NCBI GenBank assembly: GCA_002393195.1
Contig: DGIK01000177.1
Coordinates: forward strand, 1 to 21,788
DNA length: 21,788 bases
DNA from: Bacteroidales bacterium UBA3824
GTDB lineage: Bacteria > Bacteroidota > Bacteroidia > Bacteroidales > UBA3824
Reading direction: 5' to 3'
Shown: piece by piece, positions 14,689-21,788 of the stretch
Position numbering within the stretch: position 1 is the stretch's first letter
Layout: each line of letters opens with the position of its first letter
Position numbers and translations under genes: made by a program
The notes under the pieces: model-generated
What the model was told of the DNA's origin: nothing
Database searches by the model: none
Seen by the model: the letters and a program-made list of their open reading frames with translations, nothing else

Positions 14689-16082
14689 GTACGAAGACAG
14701 CGAATCGCAACATATTGACCTTTGTAGAATACCAAAACATAGATAATTGGAGCGTCAGTCATATTATCGGCAATAGGATGTGGTTTGTAAACCATTATCC
14801 TATGGTAACTATTGGCACAATCATAGAAAAAGCTTCCAACCCTATCGAAATCAAAGACGACATACGATACAAACAAGTTACACTCAAAACCAATGGTGGT
14901 GGAGCGGTATTGCGCGACATAAAATATGGCAAAGAGATTGGCACAAAAAAACAGTACGTTGTGTCGGCAGGACAATTTATAATGTCAAAAATTGATGCGC
15001 GCAACGGTGCTTTTGGTGTTATTGTCAGTGATTTGGATGGTGCAATAGTAACCGCCGACTTTCCTGTTTTCAACGTTAAAAAGGATGTTGTGATTCCACA
15101 ATATTTATTCTTGTTGTCGTCGAGCAAGCAGTTTGCACAGTTTGCGCAAAGTTGCAGCCGTGGCACAACCAACAGGCAGCGAATTGATGTGGATATGTTT
15201 CTCTCGCAGCAGATTCCTCTGCCGCCAATCGATGAACAGCAAAGGCTTGTGGATGCGTTTGAAAATAAAATGACGTGCGCCATCAACAAAGAACGTCAGG
15301 CATCAAGTTTAGAAAAAGACATTGACGAGTATTTGTTGAAAGAATTGGGAATTCCCAATAATAATGGCACTATTGATAACAAACATGATGGGTTCAAATA
15401 CATGCATTTTGTCAATTTTGCGGATATTGAAAGATGGGACTATGGCAAGACTCAGTCATCATTTCAATGTAAATTCAAGCAAGTTAAATTACGTAATTTA
15501 ATTTCTTCGATAGCAACTGGGACAACTCCTCCGACTTCAAGAAAAGATTATTTCATTGGAAATATAAAATTTTATACACCGGGAGATGTAACAGATGATA
15601 TGTATTTATCGACATCTGAAAGATTCATTTCAGAATCAGCAATTATAGACAAAAAAGCGCGATTGTTTCATAAAAACGATTTGTTATTCGTAGCAATTGG
15701 TTCAACAATTGGAAAAGTCGGAATTGTAAGCGATCAAGTTGTATCATCAAATCAACAAATCACAGGATTTACTGTAAAAAAAGATATGATTGATGTCGAA
15801 TTTTTGTTTTGTTATATGAATTATAACAAAAATATTACAACTGCGGAACAATCAAAAAGCACATTGCCTATTGTTAATCAGACGAAAATTTTAAATATAA
15901 ATGTTCCGATTCCTCCAAAACACATTCAAAAGATTATTGTTGACAAGATAAAAAAAATAAAATTTCAAATCAATCAACTCAAACAAACGGCAAGTAATTT
16001 GCGGGAAACCGCGATGAAAGAGTTTGAGAACAAAATATTTGAAAACTTAACGGACGAATATTATGGCAAAACGACAGAATAA
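14685..16082 (+). CDS. hsdS: Restriction-modification specificity subunit (HsdS-like)
   Basis: A 465-residue DNA-recognition subunit that selects the bipartite target of the methylase/nuclease. It has the usual two-fold layout. TRD1 spans about residues 40-185 and ends QIPLPPIDEQQRLVDAF, followed by a conserved helical spacer (about 190-230). TRD2 spans about 265-415 and ends VPIPPKHIQKIIVDKI, with a second helical region (QINQLKQTASNLRETAMKEF). An additional N-terminal segment of about 35 residues precedes TRD1. The TRD2-coding DNA (about 15440-15900) is visibly more AT-rich than the TRD1-coding DNA, as expected from domain swapping. No second hsdS or invertase is in the window. It overlaps the upstream methylase gene by 4 bp and the downstream ATPase gene by 20 bp. 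Confidence 0.92.
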   Translation: MSTKTANRNILTFVEYQNIDNWSVSHIIGNRMWFVNHYPMVTIGTIIEKASNPIEIKDDIRYKQVTLKTNGGGAVLRDIKYGKEIGTKKQYVVSAGQFIMSKIDARNGAFGVIVSDLDGAIVTADFPVFNVKKDVVIPQYLFLLSSSKQFAQFAQSCSRGTTNRQRIDVDMFLSQQIPLPPIDEQQRLVDAFENKMTCAINKERQASSLEKDIDEYLLKELGIPNNNGTIDNKHDGFKYMHFVNFADIERWDYGKTQSSFQCKFKQVKLRNLISSIATGTTPPTSRKDYFIGNIKFYTPGDVTDDMYLSTSERFISESAIIDKKARLFHKNDLLFVAIGSTIGKVGIVSDQVVSSNQQITGFTVKKDMIDVEFLFCYMNYNKNITTAEQSKSTLPIVNQTKILNINVPIPPKHIQKIIVDKIKKIKFQINQLKQTASNLRETAMKEFENKIFENLTDEYYGKTTE

Positions 16083-17880
16083 TAATGATTGGCTGACAAT
16101 TTTGGTTGCGGCGGCGGAAATAGGTTACTTTTTCAACCGTGCCAATAATAACAAATTGGATGCCGACTATTTCAACAATCTTTTGTTGAGATTTGGTCTT
16201 TATGGCCTGTTAGATACAAGTAATTACAATAGTAGAACTGTTCGTCAATTAACAACAGGTCTTAACAACGCCTTGACTCCTAATACATTCAATGAAATTT
16301 CCACTGAAAAGAAAATTACGCCCAAACAGAGGAGGTCGTTTTTTACATTAATTGATAATAAGTCAAAAGTTGTTGACTTATTGGCGAATAAAGACAACCA
16401 AACAGAAGCAAATGAATTTAAAAGTGTAGTTAAGGAAATCAATAGTCAACCCAAGTTTGTCATTAATAAGGAGCAAAATCAAAAACTTGATATCATTAGT
16501 AAAGAGCTTGAAAGAAAAGACTCGCTAAAATTCAAACTTGATGAAATTTACATCAAGGATTACAGAGTTTTAAAGGATTTTCGGATCAAGTTTGAAAACA
16601 GCATTTCAATAATAATTGGTGAAAATGGCAGTGGCAAATCAACATTGATAGAGTTTATTGCCAATATAATAGCACGTCTATTTTTGGTAGAAAGGAAAAA
16701 AGATTTCGAACTAAAAGCCTACGATTTAGGTGCTTTTGAATTGAATTATAGTTTTTATAATAATTCGGAAACTCGTAGAATAACCATAAGCAATGATGGT
16801 GAAGATTTTGAACCAAAATACAAGTCAATCAATTATCCTGACAGAATTGTCGTCAGTTATTCTGGAATAACTGACAGGCTGAAAACGATGATTCAAGACA
16901 ATTTTGAAAAGCCTTTTGTCGAAGTAATCAAAAAGGACGGTTCGATTTATTCTATTTCACCCACTCAGTTCTATTTGCCTAAAAATAGATTCTATTATTC
17001 TGATAGCAAATATATGAGTATAATATATTGTGCTTTGACTTTTTCCGAGAAAGAAGAGGCAAAAATGCTATTGGACAAAATTAGAGTCGAAGTTTCAGGA
17101 TGTGATATCAAATTCACATTTGGTGAAACATACAAGAAACTTAATGGAAAATTAAAAGGTAATATTGCACCATTGTTTTTTGATACATTATCTGTTAATG
17201 CAATAGATTCCTCACTTACTGGCATTATTAGATTGCAAGATATGTTCCACGAGTTTAAGAAAGACATATCTTCGCAAGAAGTCTTTGACATATTGTATTA
17301 TTTGAAACTCAATGATTTAATTGATGATATACAGATTTCTTGGAAAACTGAATCTGGAAATTTTGATTTGGAGCATATTTCCGAAGGACAGAAACAAGAG
17401 TTGATGACACTTGGTTTGTCGTTGGTATTTGACACTCCGGGAACATTGTTCTTGTTGGACGAACCTGACACATACTTGCATCCGAAGTGGCAGCGCGAAT
17501 TTATCTCGTCGCTCACCAAGGCAACGGAGAATGGCGGATGCGCTATTGTTACGTCGCACAGCCCAAGCATTGTTTCTGATGTTAGGAAGGAACAATTGTT
17601 TATTTTGAACAAGGGCAGACTTGTAGAGACTTCATTCAACAACTATGGCAAAGAAGTTGATGAAATACTCATTGATTACTTTGGCTTGGATAGTACAAGA
17701 AGTAAAGAAGTACAGTATCGAATCGACTATTTACGTGAAATGATTGCAAATGACAAGTATGAAACAAACGAATTTAAGAACAAATTTGACGAACTGGCAA
17801 AATTAATTGGTTCTGACAGCAAAGAATTACCGTTGATTAAATTAGATATAAAAAGGAGGGAATATGCAAAAAATAAATAA
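16063..17880 (+). CDS. PtuA-like SMC/ABC-type AAA ATPase (Septu-type) with N-terminal extension
   Basis: A 605-residue ATPase of the OLD/RecF/SMC-like class. Walker A GENGSGKST is at residues 186-194, an ABC-like signature ISEGQ at about 439-443, Walker B LFLLDEPD at about 462-469 and the H-loop TSHSP (His499). No TOPRIM nuclease domain is present. Pairing with an HNH protein immediately downstream is the arrangement of Septu (PtuA/PtuB) and of retron ATPase/HNH effectors; there is no reverse transcriptase here. Residues 1-150 are a helical extension (DWLTILVAAAEIGYFF...) that I do not recognise and that may connect it to the restriction subunits. The start overlaps hsdS by 20 bp and the end overlaps the HNH gene by 17 bp, so all four products are probably made together. 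Predicted role: sensing or scaffolding that controls the HNH nuclease. Confidence 0.83.
   Translation: MAKRQNNNDWLTILVAAAEIGYFFNRANNNKLDADYFNNLLLRFGLYGLLDTSNYNSRTVRQLTTGLNNALTPNTFNEISTEKKITPKQRRSFFTLIDNKSKVVDLLANKDNQTEANEFKSVVKEINSQPKFVINKEQNQKLDIISKELERKDSLKFKLDEIYIKDYRVLKDFRIKFENSISIIIGENGSGKSTLIEFIANIIARLFLVERKKDFELKAYDLGAFELNYSFYNNSETRRITISNDGEDFEPKYKSINYPDRIVVSYSGITDRLKTMIQDNFEKPFVEVIKKDGSIYSISPTQFYLPKNRFYYSDSKYMSIIYCALTFSEKEEAKMLLDKIRVEVSGCDIKFTFGETYKKLNGKLKGNIAPLFFDTLSVNAIDSSLTGIIRLQDMFHEFKKDISSQEVFDILYYLKLNDLIDDIQISWKTESGNFDLEHISEGQKQELMTLGLSLVFDTPGTLFLLDEPDTYLHPKWQREFISSLTKATENGGCAIVTSHSPSIVSDVRKEQLFILNKGRLVETSFNNYGKEVDEILIDYFGLDSTRSKEVQYRIDYLREMIANDKYETNEFKNKFDELAKLIGSDSKELPLIKLDIKRREYAKNK
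17854..17859 (+). promoter_or_regulatory. Unusual strong Shine-Dalgarno before the HNH gene
   Basis: AGGAGG with four bases to the ATG at 17864, inside the end of the ATPase gene. No other gene in this window has a clear Shine-Dalgarno. It fixes the HNH start and may boost its translation, or mark a foreign origin. Confidence 0.7.
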
Positions 17881-18484
17881 AGGAGAACCGTTGCCTGATT
17901 TTTTGACTTGGAAAGATGGAGAGGGGAGGGGAAAGAAATATGATGATATTTCGCCTGAACTAAAACGCCAAATGAGAGAGTATATGTTACAAAACGAACA
18001 AAATGGCGTGTGCGGCTACACAGAATTACCATTGACGTGCGATACTTCGCATATTGACCACTATAAAAAACAAGGTCAAGGTTGGTTTCCCGAACTTCAA
18101 CTTGAATGGACTAATTTTGTAGTTGCGTCAATGCACGAAGATTTCGGTGCAAGATATAAAGATAATCATTATGGTTTAAAAAAGAATGATTACGGTTCTT
18201 TTTACAATCCTGTTGAATCCGGAATGGAAGATGTTGTTTATTATGATGGAAATGGTCAAATACATCCAAAAGATCCAAATAATCATAAAGTTGAAAAAAC
18301 AATAAAAGTTTTCTATTTGGATCATAAAAGTTTGAATGATAGACGAAAAAGCATTATTGAAAATGTTAAATTATATTTTGAAAATGGTATGGATAGAGAA
18401 GTAATAAAAGAGTCTCTGCGCGGTCAGGGTTTTCCAAGCGTTGTTGATTGGGAATTGGATTTTTTACAGAACACAACTCCATAA
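17864..18484 (+). CDS. PtuB-like HNH endonuclease (variant)
   Basis: A 206-residue protein in the position of the PtuB nuclease. The N-terminal part matches the pattern of ATPase-associated HNH proteins (TIGR02646-like): GEPLPDFLTW, ISPELKRQMREYML, NGVCGYTE, then SHIDHY (His63, Asp65, His66), LEWTNFVVAS (Asn84) and a later DNHYG (residues 100-104). The usual second Cys of the first zinc knuckle and the C-x-x-C-N pair after the Asn are missing: Cys50-Gly-Tyr-Thr replaces C-x-x-C, and the segment after Asn84 reads VASMHEDFG. The structural zinc site therefore seems lost although the catalytic His-Asn core is kept. The C-terminal half is unassigned. Expected activity is DNA or RNA cleavage controlled by the ATPase. 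Low GC, last gene of the operon. Confidence 0.78.
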   Translation: MQKINKGEPLPDFLTWKDGEGRGKKYDDISPELKRQMREYMLQNEQNGVCGYTELPLTCDTSHIDHYKKQGQGWFPELQLEWTNFVVASMHEDFGARYKDNHYGLKKNDYGSFYNPVESGMEDVVYYDGNGQIHPKDPNNHKVEKTIKVFYLDHKSLNDRRKSIIENVKLYFENGMDREVIKESLRGQGFPSVVDWELDFLQNTTP

Positions 18485-18569
18485 TTGTGCCTTTATCAAC
18501 ATTGTCATTTTTTTGCCAAGAAGATAATTGGTTATTTTTCAGACAAATCTCCCCCCAAAATACGCTCAA

Positions 18570-18665
18570 CATCCCCCAAAAAATATTAATTGTATTTTCT
18601 ACAATATTTACAAATCGTTAATTCTCAATACATTACTACTTCGAAAAAAAAATTGAAAAAAAGTT
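18570..18665 (+). repeat. 100-bp island direct repeat, copy 3
   Basis: About 96 bp, same orientation as copies 1 and 2. The 3' two thirds (from TACAATATTTACAAATCG onward) is almost identical to copy 2, with one substitution and one extra A. The 5' inverted-repeat part has diverged, but an alternative TTGTA-TTTTC-TACAA hairpin remains. It lies between the HNH gene and the epimerase promoter. The rest of 18485-18744 shows no gene or clear terminator. Confidence 0.88.
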
Positions 18666-18673
18666 GCTAAAAA

Positions 18674-18706
18674 TTAGGCTGTTAAAAAAAATGATTGTAT
18701 TTTTAC
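18674..18706 (+). promoter_or_regulatory. Likely promoter of the epimerase gene
   Basis: TTAG (18674-18677), 21-bp spacer, TATTTTTA (18699-18706), directly after repeat copy 3 and 38 bp before the ATG. Each element is one base from consensus. The layout aligns with the small-RNA and toxin-antitoxin promoters. Confidence 0.5.
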
Positions 18707-18744
18707 ACTCAAAATTTTAACGTTATAATCTAAACAAAATCATA

Positions 18745-19977
18745 ATGAAAAAATCGCAATTTAAATTAATGTTAAGCGGTTGTTTGATGTCGGCGGCGTT
18801 GCTTGCCTCCTGCGGCGGCAGCACCTCCAACAATCAGGCTAACACAGCCGCTGGCAAGGACACTTGCAACAAAGAGCAATGTAAGAAAGAGTTCTGCAAT
18901 GGCATCAAGGCGTCTGATTTTGACGCTACAATCGACGGCAAGAAAACTGGCCTCTACACCCTCAAAAACGCCAAGGGTACTCAGGTTCAAATCACCAATC
19001 TCGGTGGTCGCATCGTTTCTATCGTCTTGAACGACAAGAACGGCGAGCCAAAGGACGTTGTACTCGGTTTTGACAAGGTAACGACCTACGCCGACTCCGT
19101 AAACCATCCCTCCGACTTCGGCGCATCAATCGGCCGCTATGCCAACCGCATCAACAAGGGCAAGATTGTCTGCGACAAGAAGACCATCCAGCTCCCTCTC
19201 AACAACTTCGGTCACTGTCTCCACGGCGGTCCCAACGGTTGGCAGTACAAAGTTTATGACGTTGTTTCGAGCAATGACAAGGAGCTCGTACTCCTCATGG
19301 ACAGCCCCGACGGCGATATGAACTTCCCGGGCAACGTGAAGGCGACCGTCAAGTTTACCCTCGACGACAACAATGTCATCACGATCGACTACTCTGCAAC
19401 CACCGACAAACAGACGGTCATCAACATGACCAACCACAGCTACTTCAACCTCAATGGCGATCCCAATCAGCCCATCAACAACCACCTCATCTACGTCAAT
19501 GCTGACAACTACACCCCCGTGGACGCTACCTACATGCCCACAGGCAAGATTGAGAGCGTGAAGGGTCTTGCATTCGACTGCACCACCGAGGCTGAAATCG
19601 GCGAGCGCATCACCAACAATGACGCCGCTCACCAGCAAATCAAGTTTGGCAACGGTTTCGACCACAACTGGTGCCTCAACACCTACAAGGACGGCAAGGG
19701 CGACGACACACAGGTTGCAGCCTCGATTTACAGCCCCGTCACCGGCATTAAGTTGGAAGTTTACACCAACGAGCCTGGTATTCAGGTATATTCTGGCAAC
19801 TTCCTCGACGGCACCGCAGTCGGCAAGAAGGGCATCGCCTACAAGCAGCACGCCGGCATCTGCCTCGAAACGCAGAAGTATCCCAACTCGCCTAATGTAA
19901 AGACTTGGCCCTCGCCATACCTCAACCCGGGCGAAACATACCACAGCGTTTGTAAATTCGCTTTTTCTGTAAAATAA
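18745..19977 (+). CDS. galM: Aldose 1-epimerase (mutarotase), lipoprotein
   Basis: A 410-residue galactose mutarotase-like enzyme that interconverts alpha and beta anomers of aldoses. Lipobox LASC (Cys23) predicts a membrane anchor, common for this family in Bacteroidota, so it acts outside the cytoplasm. A Cys/Lys/Glu-rich linker (CNKEQCKKEFC, residues 41-51) is odd and could form disulfides. Catalytic-domain landmarks are ASIGRYANRI, HCLHGGPNG (His160), NMTNHSYFNL (His231), FDHNW (Asp307) and the general base Glu375 in GICLETQ. About 60 residues longer than cytoplasmic GalM because of the signal and linker. The sodium/solute symporter begins 130 bp downstream, consistent with a sugar uptake unit in which anomers are converted before import. 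Codon use is typical of the core chromosome. Confidence 0.95.
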   Translation: MKKSQFKLMLSGCLMSAALLASCGGSTSNNQANTAAGKDTCNKEQCKKEFCNGIKASDFDATIDGKKTGLYTLKNAKGTQVQITNLGGRIVSIVLNDKNGEPKDVVLGFDKVTTYADSVNHPSDFGASIGRYANRINKGKIVCDKKTIQLPLNNFGHCLHGGPNGWQYKVYDVVSSNDKELVLLMDSPDGDMNFPGNVKATVKFTLDDNNVITIDYSATTDKQTVINMTNHSYFNLNGDPNQPINNHLIYVNADNYTPVDATYMPTGKIESVKGLAFDCTTEAEIGERITNNDAAHQQIKFGNGFDHNWCLNTYKDGKGDDTQVAASIYSPVTGIKLEVYTNEPGIQVYSGNFLDGTAVGKKGIAYKQHAGICLETQKYPNSPNVKTWPSPYLNPGETYHSVCKFAFSVK

Positions 19978-19992
19978 TCTCAAACAATGCAT

Positions 19993-20089
19993 AATGCATA
20001 ATTCATAATGCATAATTAGGGCATCCGCCTGAAACATTAAAGGTTCTGCCGGACGGCAATTATGAATTATGCATTATGAATTATGCATT
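19993..20089. repeat. Inverted-repeat element between epimerase and symporter
   Basis: The 25 bases at 19993-20017 (AATGCATAATTCATAATGCA...) recur as an exact reverse complement at 20065-20089, separated by 47 bp of mixed composition. Shorter flanking copies of AATGCAT and AATTATGAAT extend the symmetry on both sides. If transcribed from the epimerase promoter it would form a long hairpin before the symporter start at 20108. It resembles a small palindromic intergenic repeat or MITE and has no coding capacity. Confidence 0.72.
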
Positions 20090-20107
20090 AAAAAAACACA
20101 TCAAAAA

Positions 20108-21788
20108 ATGGAAAATCAAAGCAGCAGTATTTGGGAAGCACTGTCCAACAATGGCTTTACGGGCTGGGACTATGGCGTGTTTATCCTTTACATCGTAATC
20201 CTTGTGGGAATGGGCATATTCCTTTCGAGGAGCAAGAAGGGCGAGGAGAAGACCTCCAAGGATTACTTCCTCGCCGGCAACACCCTCACATGGTGGGCTG
20301 TGGGCGCATCGCTCATCGCCGCAAACATCTCCGCCGAACAGTTTATCGGTATGTCTGGCTCGGCTTTTGCGTCGGGCATCGCTCAGGCTGCATACGAATT
20401 GATGGCAGCCGCAACCCTCATCGTAGTCGGCAAATTCCTGTTGCCGTTGATGATTGAGAAAAAAATCTTCACAATCCCGCAGTTTCTCCGCGAGCGTTAT
20501 AATAGCGGCGTGGGTCTTGCGTTCTCTATCCTCTGGCTTTTCCTCTACGTGTTTGTAAACTTGACATCAGTGGCATGGCTCGGCGCGTTGGCTATCCAAC
20601 AGATTTTGGGTCTCCCCACCGACCACATCATCCACGTTTTTGGTATGGATGTTGACCAAGTAAGGCTCGTAATCATCCTCTCGCTCTTCCTCATCGCTGG
20701 TATCTACTCAATCTACGGCGGTCTTGCTTCCGTGGCTTGGACAGACGTTATGCAGGTAACGTTCCTCGTTGGCGGCGGTTTGATTACCGCTTACTTCGCA
20801 TTGGACGTTATCGGTCAGGAAGTTTGGGGCTGCGGCGCAATGGAAGCTCTCGGCAATATATTTGACTGGTGCACTAACCAACCCGGCGACAAGCACTTCA
20901 ACCTAATTGTTACGCGTAACGAAGATCTCTATCCTGTTATCAATGGTATTCCTGAGGCAATGATTAATAGCGTTGCAGATTCTACTGTAAATGTAACTAA
21001 TGTTGCAAATGGAGTATCATTAGATGTTGCTACCAAAACAATCAATGGAGATATTGCTGTTAATAACACTGTTGCTGTTAAGGAAGACCCGTTCTTCACA
21101 AACCCTGGCCTCGTGCTCGTATTTGGTGCTTTGTGGCTCACAAACCTCGGCTACTGGGGCTTCAACCAATACATCATCCAGAAAGGTCTCGCCGCCAAAT
21201 CTTTGGCAGAGGCTAAGAAAGGTATGGTATTCGCAGCCGTATTGAAGATTTTGATTCCGTTCATTGTCTGCATCCCTGGCGTTTGCGCATTCTATATTTA
21301 TAATGCAAAGACCGGCGATGGTCAGTCAGTGCTTGAAATGCTCAAAGCAAAAAATCTGATAGCAGCAGACAGCGCAATCGGACGTTCCGACGATGCTTAT
21401 CCATATTTGATTAGGAACTTCACGCCTATGGTCATCAAGGGTCTTTCGTTTGCGGCATTGGCGGCAGCGGTGATTTCGTCGTTGGCTTCCATGTTCAACT
21501 CTACCTCAACGCTCTTCACGATGGATATTTACAAACAATTCATCAACAAGAACGCATCAGAGTCGAAACTCGTTAACGTTGGTCGTTTGACTTCCGTAAG
21601 CGCACTCATCATCGCCCTCATCGCCGTATATCCTTTGATGGGCGGCATCGACCAGGCGTTCCAATTCATCCAAGAGTACTCCGCGTTTGTATATCCGGGC
21701 GTGGTGGTAATCTTCGGCCTCGGCCTCCTCTGGAAACGTGCAAGCGGCACGGCTGCCATTGTGGCTGCAATCGGCACATTCGCATTCT
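20108..21788 (+). CDS. Sodium/solute symporter, SSS (SGLT) family (3' truncated by window)
   Basis: An open frame from ATG 20108 to the window edge (560 residues, no stop reached). It encodes a multi-pass inner-membrane transporter of the LeuT-fold SSS family, which imports sugars or related solutes with Na+. Visible segments: an N-terminal helix (YGVFILYIVILVGMGIF), TSKDYFLAGNTLTWWAVGAS followed by ANISAEQFIGMSG (the first discontinuous helix region), GIYSIYGGLASVAWTDVMQ, NLGYWGFNQYIIQKGLAAKS, and SSLASMFNSTSTLFTMDIYK (the conserved region that contributes to the Na+ site). Residues about 266-327 (20905-21090) form an extra-long, Asn/Val/Thr-rich, AT-rich loop not usual in the family. Neighbouring galM suggests a hexose substrate. 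Confidence 0.93.
   Translation, partial: MENQSSSIWEALSNNGFTGWDYGVFILYIVILVGMGIFLSRSKKGEEKTSKDYFLAGNTLTWWAVGASLIAANISAEQFIGMSGSAFASGIAQAAYELMAAATLIVVGKFLLPLMIEKKIFTIPQFLRERYNSGVGLAFSILWLFLYVFVNLTSVAWLGALAIQQILGLPTDHIIHVFGMDVDQVRLVIILSLFLIAGIYSIYGGLASVAWTDVMQVTFLVGGGLITAYFALDVIGQEVWGCGAMEALGNIFDWCTNQPGDKHFNLIVTRNEDLYPVINGIPEAMINSVADSTVNVTNVANGVSLDVATKTINGDIAVNNTVAVKEDPFFTNPGLVLVFGALWLTNLGYWGFNQYIIQKGLAAKSLAEAKKGMVFAAVLKILIPFIVCIPGVCAFYIYNAKTGDGQSVLEMLKAKNLIAADSAIGRSDDAYPYLIRNFTPMVIKGLSFAALAAAVISSLASMFNSTSTLFTMDIYKQFINKNASESKLVNVGRLTSVSALIIALIAVYPLMGGIDQAFQFIQEYSAFVYPGVVVIFGLGLLWKRASGTAAIVAAIGTFAF

Noticed and set aside
12199..18484. Ordinary complete type I restriction system
   Set aside because: No gene for an HsdR helicase/translocase exists in the operon; its place is taken by a fused nuclease domain and an ATPase/HNH pair.
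16063..18484. Retron with ATPase/HNH effectors
   Set aside because: No reverse transcriptase gene in the window; the only non-coding RNA candidate is about 5 kb away with its own terminator.
10931..18665. CRISPR array from the three repeats
   Set aside because: Spacing is about 1.1 and 6.5 kb with genes between, the repeats are about 100 bp and imperfect, and no cas gene is present.
10931..18665. Integron attC sites or invertible promoters at the repeats
   Set aside because: No integron-type core sites (GTTRRRY) are seen, all copies are direct rather than inverted, and no integrase or invertase gene is in the window.
19126..20037. Minus-strand open frame of 303 codons opposite the epimerase
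   Set aside because: Antisense shadow of a complete GalM gene; Val/Asp-rich with no recognisable motif, and it starts within the inverted-repeat element.

Overview
The window looks like chromosomal DNA of a Bacteroidota bacterium, probably a gut- or rumen-type Bacteroidales (the order and habitat are inferences). The signs are promoters of the TTTG / TAnnTTTG type a short distance before start codons, an almost complete lack of Shine-Dalgarno sequences, many SPII lipoproteins (several with acidic residues after the Cys), a GH9 cellulase, a lipoprotein clostripain, and a GalM-type epimerase next to a sodium/solute symporter. Core genes are moderately GC-rich with C-ending codons. The middle block (about 11.1-18.5 kb) is clearly AT-richer.

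Layout. 1-1821 is the 3' half of dnaE, closed by a strong terminator. 1930-5555 holds a methyl-accepting chemotaxis protein followed 35 bp later by a GH9 lipoprotein cellulase. Then come a TatD-family metal hydrolase (5579-6247), a small convergent hypothetical gene, and an AT-rich inverted-repeat element (6511-6706). 6738-7741 (minus) is a tandem, overlapping pair of paralogous 167-residue lipoproteins. Divergent from them is a C11 (clostripain) lipoprotein (7916-9547), and convergent with that is a DUF362 lipoprotein (9617-10651, minus).

10.7-18.7 kb is an accessory block. It starts with a probable stand-alone small RNA (about 10770-10886) that has its own strong promoter and terminator. 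A Panacea-type antitoxin / PemK-like toxin pair follows (11097-12031). Then comes a four-gene operon whose start and stop codons all overlap (12199-18484). It encodes a PD-(D/E)XK nuclease fused to an N6-adenine methylase, a two-TRD specificity subunit, a PtuA-like ATPase with an unrecognised N-terminal extension, and a PtuB-like HNH protein. No HsdR translocase is present. The arrangement reads as a BcgI-like or type I-like restriction-modification core joined to a Septu-like ATPase/HNH module, and it is the best candidate here for an undescribed composite defence system.

Three copies of a roughly 100-bp direct repeat (10931, 12048, 18570) sit exactly at the module boundaries: before the toxin-antitoxin pair, between it and the restriction operon, and after the operon. 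Each copy leads into a promoter, and the promoter following copy 1 is also homologous to the small RNA promoter. This suggests a cassette-like, recombination-built island.

The window ends with ordinary carbohydrate genes: a lipoprotein aldose 1-epimerase (18745-19977), a 25-bp inverted-repeat element, and the start of an SSS-family sodium/solute symporter (20108 to the edge), which carries an unusual roughly 60-residue insertion.
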